From Spirochaetales bacterium UBA6872 (GTDB lineage Bacteria > Spirochaetota > Spirochaetia > Sphaerochaetales > Sphaerochaetaceae), in contig DKCO01000060.1 of the NCBI GenBank assembly GCA_002452215.1, positions 1 through 16,810 of the forward strand: a DNA stretch of 16,810 bases, in the 5' to 3' direction. The position numbers and the translations under genes were made by a program. Below the pieces are notes generated by a model, which saw only the letters and a list, made by a program, of their open reading frames with translations, was not told the DNA's origin and searched no databases. Positions 6,591 to 14,197 of this stretch are shown one piece after another; position 1 is the first letter of the stretch; every line of letters starts with the position of its first letter.

Positions 6591-7622
6591 ATGAGTTTTG
6601 AAACTAAAGGTTTGCACATTGGAGAGTGCATTGTGAAGATTCTCAATGGCATGGCGCAGGGACTTTTTGCATCACTGATTATTGGTCTTATTATCAAGCA
6701 AATAGGACATTACGCTAGCATTTCATTGATTGAGCAGTTTGGACAGGTTGCCCAATACATGACTGGACCTGCAATCGGCATAGGTGTTGCATGTGCAATA
6801 AATGCACCGAATCTCGCTATTCTTTCAACGGCCGTATGTGGTGCTGTAGGAGCTGGCACTGTGGTTTTGGGGCCCGGTGCTACATTTATAAAGCTTGCGA
6901 CAGGCGAGCCTTTAGGTGCTTGTATTGCGGCTATAGCCGGTGCTTGTATAGGAAAGTTGGTATCAGGAAAGACAAAGGTTGATATTATAATTGTTCCTAT
7001 GGCTACCATAGTGGCAGGCTCTTTTGTCGGTACATTCATATCACCAGCTGTAAGCGCAATCATGAATGGCCTTGGTGTATTCATAAATTCGCTTACAACG
7101 CTTTATCCATTGCCGATGGGTATTTTGGTCTCTACAGTTGTTGGCATGGTTCTGACGCTTCCTATATCCTCTGCTGCGATTTGTATCTCACTTGGTCTTG
7201 ATGGACTTGCTGCTGGAGCGGCATGTGCCGGTTGTTGTTGCCAAATGATTGGCTTTGCTTTTTCAAGTTTCAAAGAGAATGGGGTGGGTGGTTTGATAAG
7301 CCAGGGGCTTGGCACATCTATGTTGCAAATTCCGAATATCTGGAAAAACTGGAAGATTTGGATTCCCCCAACACTTACAAGCATGATTGTTGGGCCTATA
7401 TCTACATGCGTCTTCAAGCTAGCTAATAATGCATCCGGCGCTGGCATGGGTACAAGTGGCCTTGTTGGACAGTTCAATGCTGTCGCTGTCATGGGAACAG
7501 GTTGCATATGGAAGATCTTGATAGTCCATTTTGTCCTTCCAGCTGTGCTATCATATTTGATAACTCTTTATATGAGGCGGAAGAACTGGATCAAAAAGGA
7601 TGATATGCTACTTAGTGTTTGA
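6591..7622 (+). CDS. Orphan PTS EIIC-like membrane protein (PfoR family)
   Basis: A 343-residue polytopic membrane protein of the PTS_EIIC_2 family (PF13303, COG3641/PfoR). Recognisable conserved stretches are LTLPISSAA (188-196), GCCCQMIGF (214-222) and GAGMGTSGLVGQ (283-294), with about eight to ten hydrophobic segments between them. GAGG six bases before the ATG supports the start. Family members look like the sugar channel of a phosphotransferase system, but many occur without EIIA or EIIB, and their substrate is largely unknown. The clostridial relative PfoR was first named as a toxin-gene regulator. No EI, HPr, IIA or IIB gene is in the window, so this copy is an orphan. It has a structured leader, and its last 15 bases overlap the end of the convergent helicase gene with no terminator between. 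The family call is strong; transport is inferred. Confidence 0.9.
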   Translation: MSFETKGLHIGECIVKILNGMAQGLFASLIIGLIIKQIGHYASISLIEQFGQVAQYMTGPAIGIGVACAINAPNLAILSTAVCGAVGAGTVVLGPGATFIKLATGEPLGACIAAIAGACIGKLVSGKTKVDIIIVPMATIVAGSFVGTFISPAVSAIMNGLGVFINSLTTLYPLPMGILVSTVVGMVLTLPISSAAICISLGLDGLAAGAACAGCCCQMIGFAFSSFKENGVGGLISQGLGTSMLQIPNIWKNWKIWIPPTLTSMIVGPISTCVFKLANNASGAGMGTSGLVGQFNAVAVMGTGCIWKILIVHFVLPAVLSYLITLYMRRKNWIKKDDMLLSV

Positions 7623-9599
7623 TTTTGCTCTCATCCTCTCAAGTATTGCTCTTGCTTCTGCCATGCTGTCTTTCTTTATTTCCTCTGCTGATTTCTCTTC
7701 GTTTTTGAAGAGTTCGACAGGAATTTCAGAGATAAACCTAGATGGCATTGCCATCTTTATTTCTCCTTCTCTGTTTATGCGATTATCGCAATAGTTTATC
7801 ACAAGTTTCTCTCGAGCTCTTGTTATAGCGACATAAAAGAGTCGTCTTTCTTCATCAATATTGTCTTGGTTCTCTTCCAAGGCTCTTGATGATGGTATTA
7901 TGTTATCCTCGATCCCAGCAAGGTAGACAACCTTGAATTCCAAGCCTTTCGATGCATGCATAGTCATAAGATTCACTTTGTTGCTTTTATCGTCTTGATC
8001 ATCGCCAATTATAGAGACTGCATTGAGATAGTCCCTTAGTGAGGATTCTTTATTAATTTCGAGGTACCTTGTCATCCTGTCTTTTAAGAATGATATGCTA
8101 CGCATTTTGTATTCGATTGCTTTTTCTGAAAGTTCAGGATCATTTCTCAACATTCCCTCATAGCCAATGTCTGATATGATGATATCAATCAAGCCTTTTG
8201 GAGAGTTAGTTAGGCTCCTCCACTTAGAAAGGAGAGAGGAGAATGTCCTCAGGCTTTCTTGTGAGTTCTTTTTGAGCTCTGCTGAGCTTTGCATGCATTT
8301 TATTGCATCAGAAAGAGAGACGTTGTTCTTGTCAGCATAGCATCTCAGCTTTTCTACACTTGTTCGGCCGATCCCTCTTCTTGGTGTGTTGATTATCCTA
8401 AGAAGTGATGCATCGTCTTTGTCATTGATCAATATCTTCAGATAGCAAAGGATGTCACGGATCTCCTTTTTCTCAAAGAAGCTCTGACCTCCAGATATCT
8501 TTACGGGAAGCTGTTCTTCAACAAATGTGTTCTCGATCTCTGAAATCAAGCTGTTTGTCCTTACGAGAACTCCAAAGTCAGAGTAGTTGTACTTATGTGC
8601 TCTCATCTCTTTTCTGATTTCCTTGGATATCCAATATGCTTCCTTTGCGCCATCCTTGTGCCTCATTATCGAGATCATGGCGCCTTCGCCTTCATCTGTC
8701 CAAAGCACCTTTTCTTTTCTTTCTTTGTTGTTTGTTATTATAGTATTCGCTGCTTTGAGTATGTTTCCTGATGAGCGATAGTTTCTTTCAAGTTTGAATT
8801 CCTTCCTCTCTGGAAAATCCTGTTCGAACATTACAATGTTTTGATAGTTTGCACCACGCCAGGAGTAAATTGATTGGTCATCATCTCCAACAACGCAAAT
8901 ATTCCTGTATTTCTTTGCGATAGTCGAAATCAGCTTGTACTGCAATAGCGATGTGTCTTGGAATTCGTCTACCATTATGTACTTGAATCTTTCCTGTACA
9001 GCATCCAAGACAAATGGTTTTTTCTCGAAGATCCTTATCGGAAGGAGAATCAGATCATCAAAATCGACAACGTTGTATGCTTTCTGTGTAAGGATCCATT
9101 CCTTGTAGATTTCCGCAACAGCACTATCTTGGTTCGTAATTTGCATTCTTCCTGTTTTTATGTCACTGAAGATGGCTTTGAGTGTGCTTGCTTTGAAATT
9201 ATCGCTTTCATAGCCACAAGTGTTTACACAATCCTTGATAAGCGCTGTATTGTCATTGTCATCATACAATGTAAAATCATTGTGGTAGCCTATATGGTGT
9301 ATGTATTGCTTTAAAATGCCAAGTCCAAAGGAGTGGAATGTAGTTGCTGTCAAATCCTTGAGTTTTTTGCCAGTAACTTCCTTGATCCTTTCACTCATCT
9401 CTTTTGCGGCTTTATTCGTAAATGTCAATGCAAGGATATTCTTCTCTGCAATGCCTTTATCGAGCATATTTGCAATGCGATATGTGATCATTCTGGTTTT
9501 CCCTGATCCTGCACCAGCAATTATTAGCTCTGGTCCTTCGATATTGCTTGCAGCTTTCGCTTGTTCTGGATTTAGAAGGCTCGATAGATTCAAAGACAT
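7608..9599 (-). CDS. UvrD/Rep-family superfamily 1 DNA helicase
   Basis: A 663-residue 3'-5' ATP-dependent DNA helicase with a complete motif set. It has the Q motif around LNPEQA (9-14), Walker A AGAGSGKT (28-35), motif Ia TFTNKAAKEM (59-68) and motif II VDEFQDT (210-216). Motif III is GDDDQSIYSWRGA (238-250), with RNYRS (272-276), motif V MHASKGLEF (547-555) and motif VI EERRLFYVAITRARE (583-597). The 1B and 2B insertions are present. Length and ending match Rep-like helicases, and the RNA-polymerase-binding tail of PcrA/UvrD seems absent. I chose ATG 9599 because GAGGGAG lies six bases upstream and the family starts here. The longer TTG-initiated frame to 9662 runs into the -35 box. It probably assists replication restart or repair. 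The 3' end overlaps the convergent EIIC gene by 15 bases. Confidence 0.95.
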   Translation of the reverse strand: MSLNLSSLLNPEQAKAASNIEGPELIIAGAGSGKTRMITYRIANMLDKGIAEKNILALTFTNKAAKEMSERIKEVTGKKLKDLTATTFHSFGLGILKQYIHHIGYHNDFTLYDDNDNTALIKDCVNTCGYESDNFKASTLKAIFSDIKTGRMQITNQDSAVAEIYKEWILTQKAYNVVDFDDLILLPIRIFEKKPFVLDAVQERFKYIMVDEFQDTSLLQYKLISTIAKKYRNICVVGDDDQSIYSWRGANYQNIVMFEQDFPERKEFKLERNYRSSGNILKAANTIITNNKERKEKVLWTDEGEGAMISIMRHKDGAKEAYWISKEIRKEMRAHKYNYSDFGVLVRTNSLISEIENTFVEEQLPVKISGGQSFFEKKEIRDILCYLKILINDKDDASLLRIINTPRRGIGRTSVEKLRCYADKNNVSLSDAIKCMQSSAELKKNSQESLRTFSSLLSKWRSLTNSPKGLIDIIISDIGYEGMLRNDPELSEKAIEYKMRSISFLKDRMTRYLEINKESSLRDYLNAVSIIGDDQDDKSNKVNLMTMHASKGLEFKVVYLAGIEDNIIPSSRALEENQDNIDEERRLFYVAITRAREKLVINYCDNRINREGEIKMAMPSRFISEIPVELFKNEEKSAEEIKKDSMAEARAILERMRAKSNTK

Positions 9600-9633
9600 G
9601 CAGCTCTCCCTCGATAAATTCTTTGCCCGTGCT

Positions 9634-9662
9634 ATTATGTAAGAATGTTTCTCAATAATCAA
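9634..9662 (-). promoter_or_regulatory. Promoter of the helicase gene
   Basis: The minus strand carries TTGATT (9657-9662), a 17-base spacer and CATAAT (9634-9639). A transcript would begin near 9627 with a leader of about 27 bases containing the GAGGGAG ribosome-binding site (9606-9612). An AATTG/CAATT inverted repeat (9661-9677) touches the -35 box and could be an operator. Confidence 0.55.
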
Positions 9663-9873
9663 TTGCTTTTAACAATTAGTTAAAGAATATGGGATATCAA
9701 AGCAAATGGTAGCCATACAATTTTGAAATCAATATGTGTAGTATCATTGATTTGAATAGTATGGTATTAAATTTAAATTTAGTTGTTTAAATAGAAATAT
9801 TATATAATTATCATATAATAAAAATATAGATATTAAATTGTATCTTATTATTTTATGTAATAAATAAAGAAAT
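9663..9873. other. AT-rich gap between helicase and carbohydrate locus
   Basis: About 200 bases without a gene. The part nearest 9663 would be upstream sequence of the helicase promoter. The rest is low-complexity AT sequence, including runs such as TTAAATTTAAATTTA, next to the operon terminator. I see no further ORF, tRNA or repeat. Confidence 0.6.
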
Positions 9874-9894
9874 GGGGGCAATGAAGATTCCCCC
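9860..9894 (-). terminator. Terminator of the carbohydrate-uptake operon
   Basis: On the minus strand GGGGG (9894-9890) pairs with CCCCC (9878-9874). The stem is extended inside by AAT/ATT past a one-base bulge and capped by a CTTC loop, followed by ATTTCTTTATTT. It starts eight bases after the stop of the GH105-like gene. Confidence 0.7.
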
Positions 9895-9902
9895 AAATTT
9901 GA

Positions 9903-10976
9903 TTAAGATTCTTTCGCTTCGATTAAAAAAAGCATTGCCATTGCTTGTCCATACGGCATTGGATAAACTGGGATATTCCTGTAGAAATCAAGGCTCTCTC
10001 TCCCCATGGGAGTCCCTCCTGAGCATTTTTGCAAGAATCCATTCTCATCGATGCAGTTTAATATGGCAGGAAGAGCTTTGTCTGCAATATGTTTGTATTT
10101 AGGCGAAATAAGACCCATGGAAATTGACTTTAGTATTCCATATCCAAAGCCTGCTGTACAGCTTGATTCAAGATATGAATCATTGTGATCTAGAAGTGTA
10201 TGCCAAAGTCCTGATTTGTCCTGCAGTTTCGATATTGCCTCTACTTGACGTGTCAGAACAGTTGAAATATAACGTCTTACAGCATTCGACAAAGGGATTG
10301 TCTCTACAAAAAGTGGCAATGCTATTGTCGCCCAGCTATTTCCTCGTCCCCAGAACGCTGATGTAAAATGGTTTTTTCCCTTGAATGTATATCCATGATA
10401 CCAAAGCCCTGTGATTGGATCTGCAAGATGCTCTATGTGTAGCAAAAGTTGGTATTCAGCCTCATCTGTATAGTCTTTTCTGCCGAGGATCCTTCCTACA
10501 TTTGCAAGAGGCAAGACACTCATCATTAAGGTGTCGTCCCAAAGCTCTTGCTCATTTATATCATCAGTTGTTCGATGTTGGTATCCACCTTCATCTGTTT
10601 TCTCTAGGCCTCCGGAGAAAAGCCATTCAGCCCATTCTTTGCAAACATCCATGTAATCTTTCTTTTTTGTGTATTCAGCAAGATAAGACAATGCAAGAAT
10701 AGGAGCCATTGTATTGACATTCTTCCCAGGTAATCCCTCTTTGATTCTTTCATCATAATAGTCTTCAAGTATTTTTAGGTACTCATGTTTATTTGTTTTC
10801 TCAAAGAGTTTCCATATACCAAAAAGCCCAATACCTTGTGTCCATTCCCAATATTTGTAGCGTTCTCTGTTTTTTAATCCAGATGCTAGGACACCTTTTT
10901 CGAAATCAGGATCGCCACAGAGCACAGGTTTGAATCCATCTATTAGTTTTCCAAGCTCGAAATCCAATTTATCCAT
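9903..10976 (-). CDS. GH88/GH105-type unsaturated glycuronyl hydrolase
   Basis: A 357-residue (alpha/alpha)6-barrel enzyme of the YteR/YesR type (GH105, Pfam Glyco_hydro_88). These hydrolases remove the 4,5-unsaturated uronic acid that polysaccharide lyases leave at the non-reducing end of oligosaccharides. Family-like features are YWEWTQGIGLFGIW (42-55), LWDDTLMM (145-152) with the expected catalytic Asp147 or 148, WGRGNSW (209-215), ESSCTAGFGYG (270-280) and PYGQAMAM (341-348). There is no signal peptide, so it acts in the cytoplasm on imported substrate. GGGG overlaps the preceding permease stop two bases upstream, so the gene is the last of the ABC operon. The exact substrate (rhamnogalacturonan, galacturonan, glycosaminoglycan or other) cannot be told from sequence. 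Members of this family with non-uronyl specificity also exist. Confidence 0.9.
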   Translation of the reverse strand: MDKLDFELGKLIDGFKPVLCGDPDFEKGVLASGLKNRERYKYWEWTQGIGLFGIWKLFEKTNKHEYLKILEDYYDERIKEGLPGKNVNTMAPILALSYLAEYTKKKDYMDVCKEWAEWLFSGGLEKTDEGGYQHRTTDDINEQELWDDTLMMSVLPLANVGRILGRKDYTDEAEYQLLLHIEHLADPITGLWYHGYTFKGKNHFTSAFWGRGNSWATIALPLFVETIPLSNAVRRYISTVLTRQVEAISKLQDKSGLWHTLLDHNDSYLESSCTAGFGYGILKSISMGLISPKYKHIADKALPAILNCIDENGFLQKCSGGTPMGRESLDFYRNIPVYPMPYGQAMAMLFLIEAKES

Positions 10977-10978
10977 TA

Positions 10979-11818
10979 TTACCCCTTTACTCCACCGGAA
11001 GAAATTCCTCCGATGATATATTTTTGAAGGATTATAAATACAATGATTACAGGAATCATCGACATCACAGATGCACTGAGGATGCTAGACCAGTCGACTC
11101 CAAGATGCCCAATGAAATTCTTAACAGCTAGTTGGATTGTGAAGTTCTTTTGATCGCTGAGGATAAGCATTGGCAAGATATAATCATTCCATCGCCACAT
11201 AAACGAGAAAATAGAAAGTGTAACGAAAGAAGAAGATCCGAGTGGCATCATAACATAGATAAATGTCTTCCATTCAGGGCATCCATCGATTCTTGCAGCC
11301 TCGACAAATGAAAGAGGAATGCTCATATAAGCCTGCCTGAACATGAAAATGCCTGTTGTGGTCGTAACTACTGGCAGAATTACTCCCCAAATGTTGTTAT
11401 ATAGCCCTAATGCGCTTATCACAGATACTTGTGGAACCGTCAGCGTTTCGCCTGGGATCAAAGTTCCTAAAAGGAATATCCCAAATATCAAGTTTGTGTA
11501 TTTTATCTCAAAACGATAGATAGCAAGAGCATATCCACACATAGAGCTGATTGCTAATGTAATCAAGGTGCCAACGATAGCTAAGAAGAAACTGTTTTTA
11601 ACATAGTTCAAGAATCCTCCTTCTAACACACTTTGATAGTGTTCAATAGTAGGGGAGGCCGAAAACAGATACAGGGGATATCTGAATAGCTCATTCGTTT
11701 GCTTGAAAGAAGAGCTTGTTAACCAGAATATTGGGAAAATAAATAGAATTGCTATAGCTAGAGATAGAATTGTAAACACAATTGATATTTTGCTTTTCTT
11801 TTTTAAATGTTTAGCCAT
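10979..11818 (-). CDS. CUT1 sugar ABC transporter permease, MalG-like
   Basis: A 279-residue inner-membrane permease with six likely transmembrane helices, the first at about 12-35. The EAA loop EAARIDG (173-179), which docks onto the ATPase, is followed by the usual MPL segment. The short N-terminus before helix 1 and the C-terminal GGISSGGVKG are typical of MalG-type partners in CUT1 (oligosaccharide) importers. Its ATG overlaps the stop codon of the preceding permease by one base (TAATG), so the two are translationally coupled. The next gene begins after two bases. No ATPase is encoded alongside; CUT1 systems often share one made elsewhere. Confidence 0.95.
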   Translation of the reverse strand: MAKHLKKKSKISIVFTILSLAIAILFIFPIFWLTSSSFKQTNELFRYPLYLFSASPTIEHYQSVLEGGFLNYVKNSFFLAIVGTLITLAISSMCGYALAIYRFEIKYTNLIFGIFLLGTLIPGETLTVPQVSVISALGLYNNIWGVILPVVTTTTGIFMFRQAYMSIPLSFVEAARIDGCPEWKTFIYVMMPLGSSSFVTLSIFSFMWRWNDYILPMLILSDQKNFTIQLAVKNFIGHLGVDWSSILSASVMSMIPVIIVFIILQKYIIGGISSGGVKG

Positions 11819-12714
11819 TAGTTTTCGCCTCCTTTATTGCTTAATTTGAATTGCACGAACGCAATAAATGCGAAAATAATCATTACAATAAATGAAATAG
11901 CACTGGCGTAGCCATATCTCATTTGATTGAATCCTTGTCCAAAGATATATTGAATTATGAATGTAGTTGTATTGCCAGGTCCACCTTGTGTAACTCCTTG
12001 TACAAGAGCGTATTCCTTCAATAGGTTAACTGTTGCAAGCAAAACAGCTAAGAATGTCGTTGGAGCAAGCAATGGCAATGTTATCTTGAAAAAAGTGCTA
12101 CTCGTTGTGCATCCATCGATCGATGCTGCTTCATATAAGTCTTTATTTATACTCTTTATGCCACCAATGAAAATAATCATATAAAATCCTGTCGAATGCC
12201 AGTTCGATGCAAAGCTTATCACGAATGTCGCAAGGTATGGGTTTAGAGCCCAATCGAGAGGAGTGGAGCCAGCTTTTTGGATCAGAAAGTTGACAAGGCC
12301 ATATTCTGCACTAAACATCCAGTTTATGGTAATACCCACAACTAGTGCTGAGAGTAGAACAGGAATATAAACAAGAGTTCTTGTAAAGCCCTTGAATTGA
12401 ACTCTATCAGAACACAAAAGAACAGCTAATAGCAGTGGGATAATTACCTTGAATGGAAGGGAAAAAAGAGTGTAGAGGAATGTTCTCCCAAGAGATGAAT
12501 AGAAGTTTTTGTCTTGGAAAAGCTCTATGAAATTCTCAAACCCAATGAAATTCATTGTCTTCCAACCATCATAGTCTGTAAATGAATATGCCACACTCAA
12601 GGCTAGTGGTATAAGAAAAAACACAGAAAACAGAAGCAAACTCGGGAGAATAAAAAGCCAAAATGACCTTGTATGCCTCATTGATGTTTTCTTTTTAGAG
12701 ATAAGGATGTTCAT
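11818..12714 (-). CDS. CUT1 sugar ABC transporter permease, MalF-like
   Basis: A 298-residue permease with about six transmembrane helices and the EAA loop EAASIDGC (195-202). It begins with a short basic cytoplasmic segment and a helix at about 17-42, and contains the family's FIGFENF motif (56-62). AAGGAG eight bases before the ATG supports the start. It pairs with the overlapping MalG-like gene to form the membrane channel. A terminator-like hairpin separates it from the upstream binding-protein gene, so it may be expressed at a lower level than that gene. Confidence 0.95.
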   Translation of the reverse strand: MNILISKKKTSMRHTRSFWLFILPSLLLFSVFFLIPLALSVAYSFTDYDGWKTMNFIGFENFIELFQDKNFYSSLGRTFLYTLFSLPFKVIIPLLLAVLLCSDRVQFKGFTRTLVYIPVLLSALVVGITINWMFSAEYGLVNFLIQKAGSTPLDWALNPYLATFVISFASNWHSTGFYMIIFIGGIKSINKDLYEAASIDGCTTSSTFFKITLPLLAPTTFLAVLLATVNLLKEYALVQGVTQGGPGNTTTFIIQYIFGQGFNQMRYGYASAISFIVMIIFAFIAFVQFKLSNKGGEN

Positions 12715-12730
12715 GTTTTAATCTCCTTTC

Positions 12731-12766
12731 CGAAAAATTCTCCCATCTCTTTGCAAAGACGGGAGA
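12731..12766 (-). terminator. Intercistronic hairpin between binding protein and permeases
   Basis: On the minus strand TCTCCC (12766-12761) pairs with GGGAGA (12744-12739). Inside lies the perfect palindrome TCTTTGCAAAGA (12759-12748), and AATTTTT follows. It starts 22 bases after the binding-protein stop, 17 bases before the permease ATG at its 3' edge. A partial terminator, or an RNA-stabilising hairpin, would give more binding protein than permease, as known for the malE-malF and similar intervals. Confidence 0.7.
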
Positions 12767-12787
12767 GATAGCTTACTTTATGGAATC

Positions 12788-14071
12788 TTAGTTATTTGCA
12801 AGTGGCCAGCCGGATTTTTTCGATAGCTTCTGCGCAAAATCAGTAAGGGAATCCTTTGCGCTTACGGAGCCATAAACAGCTTGTCTTATAGCATCTCTGT
12901 ATTCATTGTCATAGTAGTTTCTCCATAGCGACAATTCATCTATATTGAAAGCTTCTGTGACATTGTTTACTTCATTTTGAAGTACTTTGTAGTCATTTGC
13001 GACTTTTTGATCTTCAGGAGTGTATGTTATATTCTTGAGAGAAGAAAGACCCTTCTCTATGCTGAGATAGAACTGGAAATTCTCAGAATCCTCAAATAAC
13101 CACTTTAGGAAGCTAATTGCAAGGTCTTTATTGTCAGCTCCTTTTGGGATAGCCAATCCGGTTCCTCCAACAATTGCTGAGCCACCCATTTTACCATGCG
13201 GGGAAGGCATAATGCCCCAGTTGAATGTCTTGATGTTCTGATAGAACGTATTGTAGTTCCATGATCCCGAAAAATAGATTCCAACATCACCGTTTTGGAA
13301 ATAGTTTGCAGGATTGTCGTTTGTTCCACCAGCCCATATTGCTTTTGGCATTACACTATTGTTCCATTGTACAAAGTTCTCAAGTGCTTCAATACACTCT
13401 TTGCTGTTGACGTTTACTTTGAATGAGTCTCCATCTTTTATCGTGATTGAACCTCCATTCATGTACATAAGGTTGTCATATCTTGCGCGAGATGCATCCA
13501 TAGCAATTCCGTATTTTACACCACCTTTCTCCATTAGGATTTTTGCATTTTCCAGTGTCTCATCCAATGTCCATGGATTGTCTATTGATGGAACCTCAAT
13601 ACCAGCTTTTTCAAAGGCATCTGCGTTGTAATAGACGTTTGTTGTTGTGTATTGGAGTGGTAATGAAAGATTTGTGCCAGATGTATTTTCTTGCTGAACA
13701 ATCTCAAGTACTTTTGGCTCGAATAAAGAGATATTGATGTAATCTGTCAAATCTGCGAATTCCTCTGGATACAATCTGGTCAATCTTGTCGTATAGATCA
13801 AATCCGGAAGATCCTTGTTTTTTGCCATCAAAGGAAACTTTGTCAACTGATCATCATATGGGATAACAAGTTTCTCTACTTTATTTCCTGTTTCTTCTGC
13901 CCATTTGTCGAGAGTTAATGACAGTGCATCAGCAGCAGTTGGCTCCTCGCTTAAAAGAATTGTTAGAGTCTGAGGACCTGTTTGTGTTGATTTACTTTCC
14001 TTTTCGCCATTTGCAAATGCAACAGAAATACAAGCGATAGCTAAAAGCAGTAACGATAGTATTTTCTTCAT
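12788..14071 (-). CDS. Extracellular sugar-binding protein (CUT1 family)
   Basis: A 427-residue periplasmic solute-binding protein (SBP_bac_1-like), the substrate receptor of the ABC importer encoded by the next two genes. Residues 1-20 form a signal peptide with a KK start, a leucine-rich core and a likely signal peptidase I site after the AFA at 18-20. Cys14 gives a poor lipobox, so a lipoprotein is less likely but possible. The following NGEKES start resembles that of spirochaetal binding proteins. I chose ATG 14071 because AGGAGG precedes it by five bases and the signal peptide begins there. The longer frame to 14101 adds ten residues that would run through the ribosome-binding site. The ligand cannot be read from sequence. 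The neighbouring GH105 suggests uronate-containing oligosaccharides. Confidence 0.95.
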   Translation of the reverse strand: MKKILSLLLLAIACISVAFANGEKESKSTQTGPQTLTILLSEEPTAADALSLTLDKWAEETGNKVEKLVIPYDDQLTKFPLMAKNKDLPDLIYTTRLTRLYPEEFADLTDYINISLFEPKVLEIVQQENTSGTNLSLPLQYTTTNVYYNADAFEKAGIEVPSIDNPWTLDETLENAKILMEKGGVKYGIAMDASRARYDNLMYMNGGSITIKDGDSFKVNVNSKECIEALENFVQWNNSVMPKAIWAGGTNDNPANYFQNGDVGIYFSGSWNYNTFYQNIKTFNWGIMPSPHGKMGGSAIVGGTGLAIPKGADNKDLAISFLKWLFEDSENFQFYLSIEKGLSSLKNITYTPEDQKVANDYKVLQNEVNNVTEAFNIDELSLWRNYYDNEYRDAIRQAVYGSVSAKDSLTDFAQKLSKKSGWPLANN

Positions 14072-14098
14072 TTTTTCCTCCTTTAAGAAAAAACTTTT

Positions 14099-14126
14099 CA
14101 ATCAAGTGATTGTTGATTTCAGTATA
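14099..14126 (-). promoter_or_regulatory. Candidate promoter and operator before the binding-protein gene
   Basis: The minus strand has TATACT (14126-14121) as a possible -10 box. The -35 region 17 bases upstream (GTAGTT, 14149-14144) is weak, as is common for activated promoters. Just past the -10 box, at about the expected start site, lies a perfect inverted repeat CAATCA-N2-TGATTG (14099-14112). This is a good place for a repressor. No regulator gene is in the window. Confidence 0.45.
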
Positions 14127-14197
14127 TGATAAACATTTCTTATAACTACTTTATTCTTGTTTTGATTTATTAAAAAGTATGCATTTTTTGCGAAAGA

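Noticed and set aside
6383..6697. 104-codon minus-strand frame across the parA terminator and PTS leader
   Set aside because: It runs antisense through a terminator and the start of a clear EIIC gene and looks low-complexity. It is a shadow.
6710..7507. Long minus-strand frames opposite the EIIC gene
   Set aside because: They mirror the Gly/Ala-rich coding strand of a well-supported membrane protein and have no family resemblance.
9600..9662. N-terminal extension of the helicase from a TTG at 9662
   Set aside because: It would start inside the probable -35 box and run through the GAGGGAG site that serves the ATG at 9599. The family begins near that ATG.
14072..14101. Longer start for the sugar-binding protein
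   Set aside because: The extra ten codons cover the AGGAGG ribosome-binding site and would put charged residues before the signal peptide.
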